64,000 nt of DNA from Ceratotherium simum simum (Eukaryota > Chordata > Mammalia > Perissodactyla > Rhinocerotidae): the NCBI RefSeq assembly GCF_000283155.1, contig NW_004454207.1, positions 2,616,465 through 2,680,464 of the forward strand, read 5' to 3'. Shown here piece after piece: positions 56,215-64,000 of this stretch. Under the pieces are notes generated by a model. The model did no database searches. It worked only from the letters and a program-made list of their open reading frames with translations, and was not told where the DNA came from. The position numbers and the translations under genes were made by a program. Each line of letters starts with the position of its first letter. The stretch's first letter is position 1.

Positions 56215-57370
56215 AACTGAGTGTGGAAGATCCTTTATGGCTTATACTGCCCCAGATGATCTCATTCATACCCGTGGCTGTACTTGCCATACTCTTAAAT
56301 TCATCCCTCTATCAGAACTCTCCTCTGAGCCTAAGACATGCATATGTAACTGCCTACTGGACATCTCCACTGGAAGATCACAAACTCAACTCAAATTCAG
56401 CATGTCAAATTTAATTAATAATATTCACCACACCACCATCACCCCTGGCTCTAGACGAACTTCTTCCTCAGTGAATGGCACTCTCATCCATCCCCAGTTG
56501 CCCAGACCAGCAACCTGGAAGTCCCTTGAATTCTTCCCTCTCTCTCACAATCCCCGCCCATTATACTCTATTGCTATGTCTCTCAATTTTACCTCCTAAG
56601 TATCTCTTGAATTCATTTCTCTCTATCTTCATTGCCACCAGCTTAGTTCAAGCTACCATTATCTTGCCCCTGATGTTCTGTGCCCTCTTGCCAGTGACTA
56701 CTATAGAATCAATGAGCGTGGCACCACTCTGCTTAAAACTTTCAAAGGCTTGCATTGCTCCTCAGATAAAGATCAAAATCCACTCTCGTCTTTTCTCTGG
56801 CTTTCTTTTAGTCCCTTACATTCACACACTCATTAAGATGAGGACTGAAAAATGCCCATGGAATGTAGTGACTTGGAGATACTGAGGACCTCAGCAACAT
56901 CTCTATTCATCGCCTCTTAAGTGCCATTCCAATCCTCTTGGCCCTACCTCTTATTCTGGGTCTTACCATTGCAAGTAGTTTTCTGCAGTTTTCAACCAAC
57001 TTTGAGGACTTGAAACCTGATGTGCTTTGTCTTAGGCCCACACCATGCCCTTCTTGATTCCTGTCCAGCGCTCCTCTGAAGGTACAGCATGGGAAACTTG
57101 AAGGAATACACTTAGGGCCTTTGCATATGCTGGAACATTCTTTGGACCTCTTTGTGCCTTATACATGCCAACGCAACCTTAGAATCACAGCTCAAGTTTC
57201 ACTTCCTTAGGGAAATCTTTCCCAGCCTCCGTGAATAGGTTAAGTCCTCCTCTTTTTAGGCTCTTATAATTCACATACTTCTTTGTGTCACAGTTGAAAT
57301 CTTGTCTTGCTGTGGTGTTTAACCCATGTCTGTTTAACCCACTAGACTGTATGCTAACTAATAAGCTGTG
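56215..57370 (+). mobile_element. L2 LINE fragment
   Basis: TGCCTACTGGACATCTCCAC, ACTCAACTCAAATTCAGCATG, ACTTTCAAAGGCTTGCATTG, GGGCCTTTGCATATGCTGG, CTAGACTGTATGCTAACTAA. A 130-codon open frame inside it is chance. Confidence 0.8.
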
Positions 57371-57671
57371 CGTGTAATCAAATAGACTTCTCAGTCCACC
57401 CACTAGCTAGGAAAGGACAGGGAAGAGTCAGGTAGTAACTTCTAAATCTAACAATGTTCACTTGCAAATTACACAGGTTTAGATCTGCTTAGGTGTCCAG
57501 CAAATATAACATTGCCTGGGTCATCTCCCAAAGTTCCTTGTGTCCCCGAGCTTCATTACCCCCTTGGTGCACCTGTGTCTCCCAGTGGAGATGTTGCGCC
57601 TGGAGACCTGGGGTGGCCTCTGCAAGAGCTGCATATTTTCAAGCCATGAATCATCTTTTCACACATATTTT

Positions 57672-58245
57672 CTAGACATATTAGTTTTCTATTGCTGCCT
57701 AACAAATAACCTCCAAAGTTGGAGGCTTCAAACAATATCCATTTATCAGCTTAAATTTCCATAGCTTAGTATCTGGGTGGACTTGCCTGGATTCTCTGCT
57801 CTAAGTCTCATAGGGCTAAAATCAGTGTGCTGGCCAAGCTGGACTCTCATATCAAGGTTCTGGATAAGGATCCATTTCCAACTTCATTCAGGTTGTCAGT
57901 CAATTTTAGTTCTTTGTGGTTGTAGTAGGATCAGGGCCTCCATTTCCTTGCTAGCTGTCAGCAAGGAGCCATTCTCAGCTTCTAAAGGATACCTGCTTTC
58001 CTTCTCAGTGGCCCCCTCCGTGTTCAAGTTGGCAATAGCGCATCAAATTCTTGTCCTGTTTCCAATCTCACTGACTCTCCCTTCTGCTACTAGCCAGAGA
58101 AAATTCTCTGCTTTTAAAGGCACGTATGATTAGATTAGGCCCATCTAGATAATCTCCCTTTTGCCACACAATGTAACATAATCACAGGAGTAACACCAGG
58201 GGGCAAAGGTCATAGGGGCCATCTTAAAATTCTGCCTACCTCACC
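57672..58245 (-). mobile_element. MaLR-type LTR relic (MLT1-like)
   Basis: TTCTATTGCTGCCTAACAAA, GTTCTTTGTGGTTGTAGTAGG, CTTGCTAGCTGTCAGCAAGG, GATTAGATTAGGCCCATCTAG. Reverse orientation, upstream of the TLR8 coding exon. Confidence 0.7.
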
Positions 58246-58984
58246 AGTAAAGCAGGGCTTTCTTTTAGTAAAAGTTAAGCATAAAGCAGCAGCACCTAGA
58301 TAGTGCTGTATTTGAAAATAACTAAAAGCAACTGAAATTTGAAAATAACTAAAAATAACAGCCTGGAAGTTCTGCTCTATTTTAATTTTCATCTCATAAG
58401 GATCTGGATTTCCTTGGCTGTTATAAATGGGCAATAATTATTGATCCTCAGAATAATCAGCATCCATGTAAAAATCTCTTATAATATAGTAAGGGTCTGA
58501 CAGTGATTATTAGTTCATTAACCCTAAGTTTTAGGAGAATTTAAAAAGAAAGCACTTAGCCGGTTTAACTCACAACAAGGACATGAGTTGGGCTTCAGTG
58601 AAAAGTATAGTTTAGTAAAGGTTGGTCTCCATACCCAATGAAATAAGATTTTGAGAGTTCTTTTGACCACAATCATTGATCAAAGCAATCTCATTAATCT
58701 GTTTATTGCATTGTATAATTACTAAAAGTAATATATTCGGCCCTCTATTAAGAAAGAGTCGCAGAAAGTGAGGCACTCTATTAGGTGTTGCAGAGAATGC
58801 ATAAAAATATAAAACATCATGTCTTTCCTACAGAAGTTTACAGTATTAGCTATTCTTTTGAATAGCTATTAATGCCAATGTTTGTACGGTAAGAGATATA
58901 TGAGTAATGGCCACTCCACACAAGAATTTTTGATTGCCGTCTACATTTGAGGCACTGTTCGGGCATGAAGATTTCAAAATGAGA

Positions 58985-59215
58985 TTGTGTAGCATGATGG
59001 ATAGTGATTAAAAACATGGTGTTGAAATCAAATTGACTCAAGTCCCAGCTCTACAATGTGTCATCCTTCTGAAAGTTACTTAAGTCTCTGAGTTTGTTTC
59101 TTTACTTACAAAATATGGATAATAATGAGAACCTATCTCATTGTGTTGCTGTGAGCATTAACATGGGTGAGGAAATAGTTATGTTTGGCACAATACCTGA
59201 CACTTTGTTTGTTAT
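58985..59215 (+). repeat. MIR SINE relic
   Basis: CTCAAGTCCCAGCTCTACAA, CTGAGTTTGTTTCTTTAC, AAAATATGGATAATAATGAG, GTTTGGCACAATACCTGAC. Confidence 0.8.
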
Positions 59216-59818
59216 AATTCTCAACAGAAGGTGTCCACTTTCCTGTCATGTAGGGAGATAAGAGAACTTGATACATACCACCATAGAGGTATAGAAAAAT
59301 TGTGGGAAATACCAATAAGAGATATGGTTACGTAGATGAGGTAGAGATGACTCTGGCTTGGAGATCTTGGATGATACTGTAATAGAAGCTGGATCTGAAC
59401 TCTCCTTGGGACTGGCCAAAGTTTCATCAAGAGTTATGCTAGTAGGTTGAAGCTATAGTTATATAGCTTGCTGTGCTATATAGATCTAGCGTGAACCACG
59501 GCCATGATCCAGCATCACACCCATTATGGGGGTGGGGCATCTTGATTAATGCCTCTGCAAAAGCTTCCCAGGTTTCCTCATCATCGTAATCTCAGATAGC
59601 TTCATCTTCAACTTCTTTTAGCACCATGAAGCTGAACACAGCGAAAAATTAAAATTGTTCTGAACCTAATTGAATGCAATCTATTTAAGTGTTAAGAGAA
59701 TTCACACTTCAAAACTCATAAAAAGTGTGGTGAAGCACTATTAATTTCATCATGAAATGCCTGGCAAATATTGCTACTCTAACATTGTGCCTCCACTTTT
59801 GATTTTTCTTAGGAAAAC

Positions 59819-62800
59819 ATGACCCTACAGCCTTTGCTTCTGACCTGCCTTTTCCTGCTAATCTCTGATTCCTATGAGTTCTTCACTGAAGCAAATTATT
59901 CTAGAAGCTATCCTTGTGATGAGAAAAGACAAAACATCTCTGTTATTGCAGAGTGCAACAATCGTCGACTGGAAGAAGTTCCCCAAACGGTAGGCAAATA
60001 TGTGACAGAACTAGATCTGTCTGATAATTTCATCATGCACATAACAAATGAATCATTTCAAGGGCTGCAAAATCTTACTAAAATAAATCTAAACCACAAC
60101 ATCAAGCTACAGGCCCAGAATGAAAATCCTGATGCAAATACAAACGGCATGAATATTACAGACGGGGCGTTCCTCAACCTAGAAAACCTAAGAGAGTTAC
60201 TGCTTGAAGACAACCGGTTAGACAAAATACCCACTGGTTTACCAGGGTCTTTAAGAGAACTTAGTCTAATTCAAAACAGAATAACTTCTCTATCTAAAAA
60301 GAACACTTCTGGACTCATGAATTTGGAACATCTCTATTTGGGCTGGAACTGCTATTTTGGCAATATTTGTAATAAAACCTTTGACATAGAAGACGGAACA
60401 TTTGAAAGGCTTACAAATTTGAAGGTGCTATCATTATCTTTTAATAACCTTTCCCACGTGCCACCCAAGCTGCCAAACTCCCTAAGAGAACTTTATCTTA
60501 GCAACGCCAAGATCAAAAACATCACTCAAGAAGACTTCAAGGAACTGAGAAATTTGACAGTACTAGATTTAAGCGGGAACTGTCCAAGGTGTTTCAATGC
60601 GCCTTTTCCCTGTACACCTTGTGAAGGAGGCTCTTCAATTCAGATACATCCTCTTGCTTTTCAAACCCTGACAGAACTTCACTACCTAAACCTCTCTAGC
60701 ACTTCCCTCCGGAAGGTTCCTGCAACCTGGTTTGACAATATGCATCATCTGAAGGTGCTGCATCTTGAATTCAATTATTTAGTGCAGGAAATAGCCTCTG
60801 GGGAATTCTTAACGAAACTGCCCTCCTTAGAAATACTTGACTTATCTTTTAACTATATAGAGACGAAATATCCGCAGTATATTAAAATTTCCCCAAACTT
60901 CTCTAATCTTACATCTCTGCAGATATTGCACTTAAGAGGTTATGTGTTTCAGGAAGTTAGAACAGAAGATTTCCAGCCTCTAATGAGTCTTTCAAATTTA
61001 AGGACTATCAACTTGGGCGTTAACTTTATTAAGCAAATTGATTTTACCTTTTTCCAACATTTCCCCAACCTGACAATCATTTACTTGTCAGAAAACAGAA
61101 TATCGCCCTTGGTAAATGATATCCCTCAAAATTATACAAATGGCTCTGCTTTCCATAGTCATATCCTTAAGCCACGCTCAGCAGATTTTGAGTTTGACCC
61201 ACATTCAAATTTTTATCATAACACCAATCCTTTAATAAAGCCACAATGTGCAGCTTATGGCAAAGCCTTAGATTTAAGCTTGAACAGTATTTTCTTTATT
61301 GGGAAAAAGCAATTTAAAGCTTTTCATGACATTGCCTGCTTAAATCTGTCTTCAAATAGCATTGGTCAACCGTTACATGGAACTGAATTTTCAGCTGTAC
61401 CTCATATAAAATATTTGGATTTGACAAACAATAGAATAGACTTTGATGATGATAATGCGCTCAGAGAATTGCCCGAGTTGGAAGTTCTAGATTTCAGCCG
61501 CAATGCACACTATTTCCGAATAGCAGGGGTAACGCATCGTCTAGGATTTATTCAAAATTTAACACAGCTAAAGGTTTTGAACTTGAGCTACAATGGCATT
61601 TTTACTTTAACAGAGTACAATATGAATAGCGTGTCCCTGGAAGAATTAGTTTTCAGTGGAAACCGCCTTGACCTTTTGTGGAATGCTGAAGACAGCAGGT
61701 ACAGGAAGATTTTTAAATATCTCGGGAATCTGACACGGCTTGATTTATCCTTTAATAACCTCCAGCGTATCCCAGATGAAGCATTCCTTAACTTGCCCCA
61801 GAGTCTCACTGAACTGTATATAAATAATAATAAATTACATTTCTTTAACTGGACGTCACTCCAGCATTTTCCTCATCTCCACTTGCTTGACTTAAGTGGA
61901 AACAAACTCTCCTCTTTAACTAATAGCCTATCCAAATTCACACCTTCCCTTCGGACACTGCTACTGAGTCAAAACAAGATTTCCTACCTGCCCTCCGGCT
62001 TCCTTTCTGAAGCCAGTGGTCTGATACACCTCGATTTACGTTTCAACAGGCTAAAGATGATCAACAAATCCACGCTTCAAACTAAGACCCCCATCAAGTT
62101 AGCCATTTTGGAACTTGGTGGAAACCCTTTTGAATGTACCTGTGACATTGGAGATTTTCGAAGATGGATGGATGAAAATCTGAATATCACAATTCCTAGA
62201 TTGGCGGATGTCTTGTGCGCCAGTCCTGGGGATCAAAGAGGGAAGAGTATTATGAGTCTAGAGCTAACGACGTGCGTTTCAGATACCATTGCCGCGGTGT
62301 TATGCTTCTTCACATTCTTTATCACTGTCACGGTGATGTTGGCTGCCTTGGCTCACCATTGGTTCTACTGGGATGTTTGGTTTATCTATCATGTGTGTTT
62401 AGCTAAGGTAAAAGGCTACAGGTCTCTTTCCACATCCCAAACTTTCTATGATGCTTATGTTTCTTATGACACCAAAGATGCCTCTGTCACGGATTGGGTG
62501 CTAAATGAGCTGCGTTTCCACCTAGAAGAGAGTGAAGAAAAAAATGTTCTCCTTTGTTTAGAGGAGAGGGATTGGGACCCGGGATTAGCCATCATCGATA
62601 ACCTCATGCAGAGCATAAACCAAAGCAAGAAAACAATATTCGTTTTAACCAAAAAGTATGCAAAAAACTGGAATTTTAAAACAGCATTCTACTTGGCCTT
62701 GCAAAGGCTAATGGATGAGAATATGGATGTGATTGTATTTATTCTGCTGGAGCCAGTGTTACAGCATTCTCAGTATTTGAGGCTGCGGCAGAGGATCTGC

Positions 62801-62935
62801 AAGAGCTCCATCCTCCAATGGCCTGACAACCCCAAGGCAGAAGGCTTGTTTTGGCAAAGTCTGAAAAATGTGGTCTTAACTGAAAATAATTCACGGTATA
62901 ACAACTTGTATGTTGATTCCATTAAGCAATACTAA
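59819..62935 (+). CDS. TLR8: Toll-like receptor 8, large coding exon
   Basis: Endosomal receptor for single-stranded RNA breakdown products, signalling through MyD88. The exon starts at 59813 after a TTTTTCTTAG acceptor; ATG 59819 is the first start inside it and gives 1,038 residues, matching human residue M4 onward. Visible parts: signal peptide about 1-22 ([11 protein letters not shown]); leucine-rich repeats through about residue 770; CPRC...PCTPC insertion; Z-loop about 430-478; C-terminal cap ([11 protein letters not shown]); transmembrane helix about 823-846; TIR about 877-1023 with BB loop E915-G922 (EERDWDPG). Agonist-site residues equivalent to human Y348, F405, D543 and T574 are present as Y346, F403, D541 and T572. 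The Z-loop basic cluster is reduced to K451-P452-R453. The frame is intact. An upstream in-frame ATG in exon 1 could add 13 residues. Confidence 0.98.
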   Translation: MTLQPLLLTCLFLLISDSYEFFTEANYSRSYPCDEKRQNISVIAECNNRRLEEVPQTVGKYVTELDLSDNFIMHITNESFQGLQNLTKINLNHNIKLQAQNENPDANTNGMNITDGAFLNLENLRELLLEDNRLDKIPTGLPGSLRELSLIQNRITSLSKKNTSGLMNLEHLYLGWNCYFGNICNKTFDIEDGTFERLTNLKVLSLSFNNLSHVPPKLPNSLRELYLSNAKIKNITQEDFKELRNLTVLDLSGNCPRCFNAPFPCTPCEGGSSIQIHPLAFQTLTELHYLNLSSTSLRKVPATWFDNMHHLKVLHLEFNYLVQEIASGEFLTKLPSLEILDLSFNYIETKYPQYIKISPNFSNLTSLQILHLRGYVFQEVRTEDFQPLMSLSNLRTINLGVNFIKQIDFTFFQHFPNLTIIYLSENRISPLVNDIPQNYTNGSAFHSHILKPRSADFEFDPHSNFYHNTNPLIKPQCAAYGKALDLSLNSIFFIGKKQFKAFHDIACLNLSSNSIGQPLHGTEFSAVPHIKYLDLTNNRIDFDDDNALRELPELEVLDFSRNAHYFRIAGVTHRLGFIQNLTQLKVLNLSYNGIFTLTEYNMNSVSLEELVFSGNRLDLLWNAEDSRYRKIFKYLGNLTRLDLSFNNLQRIPDEAFLNLPQSLTELYINNNKLHFFNWTSLQHFPHLHLLDLSGNKLSSLTNSLSKFTPSLRTLLLSQNKISYLPSGFLSEASGLIHLDLRFNRLKMINKSTLQTKTPIKLAILELGGNPFECTCDIGDFRRWMDENLNITIPRLADVLCASPGDQRGKSIMSLELTTCVSDTIAAVLCFFTFFITVTVMLAALAHHWFYWDVWFIYHVCLAKVKGYRSLSTSQTFYDAYVSYDTKDASVTDWVLNELRFHLEESEEKNVLLCLEERDWDPGLAIIDNLMQSINQSKKTIFVLTKKYAKNWNFKTAFYLALQRLMDENMDVIVFILLEPVLQHSQYLRLRQRICKSSILQWPDNPKAEGLFWQSLKNVVLTENNSRYNNLYVDSIKQY

Positions 62936-62963
62936 CTGATGTTAAGTCATGGTTCACCAACAT

Positions 62964-62969
62964 AATAAA
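62964..62969 (+). terminator. TLR8 poly(A) signal AATAAA
   Basis: AATAAA 29 bases after the TLR8 stop codon, giving a very short 3' UTR. The surrounding bases (GTTAAGTCATG, then CATAATAAA) match the human TLR8 3' end as remembered. Confidence 0.8.
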
Positions 62970-62998
62970 AGGCAAAGCAATTAAATTACCCTTCTGTC

Positions 62999-63592
62999 TC
63001 GATTATCTATTGCTGTGTAACAAATTACCCCAAAGCTTAGTGGCTTAAAACAACACAATTTATTATCTCACAGTCTCTGTGAGTCAGGAGTCCAGGCATG
63101 ACTTAGCTGGGTCCTCTGTTCAGGGTCTCTCAAAGGCTGTAATCTTGGTGTCAGCCAGGGCCACAGGCATCTCCTGGGGTTAGGATCTATTTCCAAGCTC
63201 ACACTCATGTGGTTGTTTTCAGGAGTCAGTTCCCCCTGGGCTGTTGGCCAAAGGCTGCTCTCAGTTCCCGGCCACATGGACCTCTCCCATATGGCAGCTT
63301 GCTTCATCAAAGGCAGCAAGAGAAAGAGGTTGCTAGCAAGACGGAAGTCATCATCTTTTGTAGTCTAATCAGGGAAGTGTTAGCCCATCACTTTGGCCAT
63401 ATTCTATTTGTTAGAAGTAAATCACAGGCTCCTCTAGCTTCATGGGAATCATCACCTCAGTCCAGGGAAACTAGTCTATGACGAGCTGGGTGGTTGTGAT
63501 GGCCTCAGTTGGCCTGCCATCTCCGTCATAGATTGTGAATACCAGGAGGCAGGGATCATTGGGGACCATCTTAGCAGTTGGCCTACTACACC
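62999..63592 (-). mobile_element. MaLR-type LTR relic (MLT1-like)
   Basis: ATTATCTATTGCTGTGTAAC, CCCCAAAGCTTAGTGGCTTA, CTCACAGTCTCTGTGAGTC, ATTCTATTTGTTAGAAGTAAA, ending GCCTACTACA. It starts 30 bases after the TLR8 poly(A) signal. No retroviral genes. The rest of the window (63,593-64,000) is AT-rich with nothing assignable. Confidence 0.75.
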
Positions 63593-64000
63593 TTCTTTTC
63601 AATCTCTAAGAACTTTTGTAACTGTAACTAATAGCTCTGATGTTGAGTTGCTGTTTAGATTTAGCATATAACCGTGGCTACGTGGTTATATTATGCTGTG
63701 GTTGCATTAGTTTTTCTTTTGCAATTACTTTTATACATATTGGCTATAATATTTGACTTCTAAGGCTTAGATGCCATTTAAGGGCTAAGATGGATAGTTT
63801 TTTTTAAGTGTTTTTTACTTAACCATTTTTTTAAAGTATACAGCTAAATCAGGAGCATTTAGAATATCCATCTATTACCATTGCTGTAAATCTTGAAAAT
63901 GCTTCATTTCACATGATGAACGTTAAGATCAATATACAGTAGGGAAATAGATCTATAATATAAAAGGAATTGCCATCTACAGTAGGTTTTTTGAGAATAC

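Larger units (their letters stand above)
46556..59812 (+). other. TLR8 intron 1 (13.3 kb)
   Basis: Lies between the GTAAGCC donor of exon 1 and the TTTTTCTTAG acceptor of the coding exon. It holds LTR, L1, L2, MIR, hAT-type and SINE relics listed separately. The stretches 46,640-47,650, 48,890-50,200 and 53,630-54,750 have no feature I can assign beyond small hairpins. Confidence 0.8.

Noticed and set aside
56198..56885. Two frames of 133 and 136 codons
   Set aside because: They lie in diverged L2 sequence and do not form a reverse transcriptase.
58188..58205. CTCF-like word CACCAGGGGGC
   Set aside because: One core mismatch and located inside an LTR relic; weaker than the two reported motifs.
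1..64000. CRISPR arrays, operons, phage or defence islands
   Set aside because: The window is clearly mammalian chromosomal DNA; no such structures are present.

Overview
The window is mammalian nuclear DNA carrying two complete, adjacent Toll-like receptor genes on the + strand: TLR7 (first recognised exon near 3,408, stop at 23,796) and TLR8 (first exon near 46,440, stop at 62,935). In eutherian mammals this pair lies on the X chromosome. The interspersed repeats point to a perissodactyl: at least seven tRNA-derived SINEs of the ERE type (starting GGGCCGGCCC and ending in a GAGGAAGATTGGC...GCTAACATCTG tail, several with clean target-site duplications) lie on both strands. I cannot decide between horse, rhinoceros and tapir.

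Layout. 1-3,400: upstream flank of TLR7 with SINEs, MIRs and a MER5A relic close to the first exon. 3,408-23,796: TLR7, with a short leader exon, a second exon ending exactly with the ATG, a 16.7 kb intron full of old repeats, and one large exon holding the rest of the 1,050-residue protein. 23,797-46,440: about 22 kb of intergenic DNA made of MIR, L1, MER20/MER5A, LTR and SINE relics, with two strong CTCF-type motifs in the same orientation. 46,440-62,935: TLR8, with a leader exon, a 13.3 kb intron and one large coding exon. 62,970-64,000: a MaLR-type LTR and unassigned sequence.

How the genes work together. Both encode endosomal single-stranded-RNA sensors of the TLR7/8/9 subfamily. Each has a signal peptide, a long leucine-rich-repeat ectodomain with the CxRC...PCxxC insertion and a Z-loop, one transmembrane helix and a cytosolic TIR domain that signals through MyD88. 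They arose by tandem duplication and keep the same intron placement, with the 5' leader split off and nearly all coding sequence in the last exon.

The most interesting points are in the control regions and the Z-loop. TLR7 has a 36-codon upstream ORF that crosses the first splice junction and stops two bases before the main ATG. TLR8 has GCG where the human exon-1 start codon is, yet has another in-frame exon-1 ATG that would add a basic N-terminal extension. The TLR8 Z-loop lacks the polybasic furin-type motif I recall from human. No bacterial-type system, CRISPR array or RNA gene was seen. Repeat family names and all comparisons with human are from memory and need alignment.
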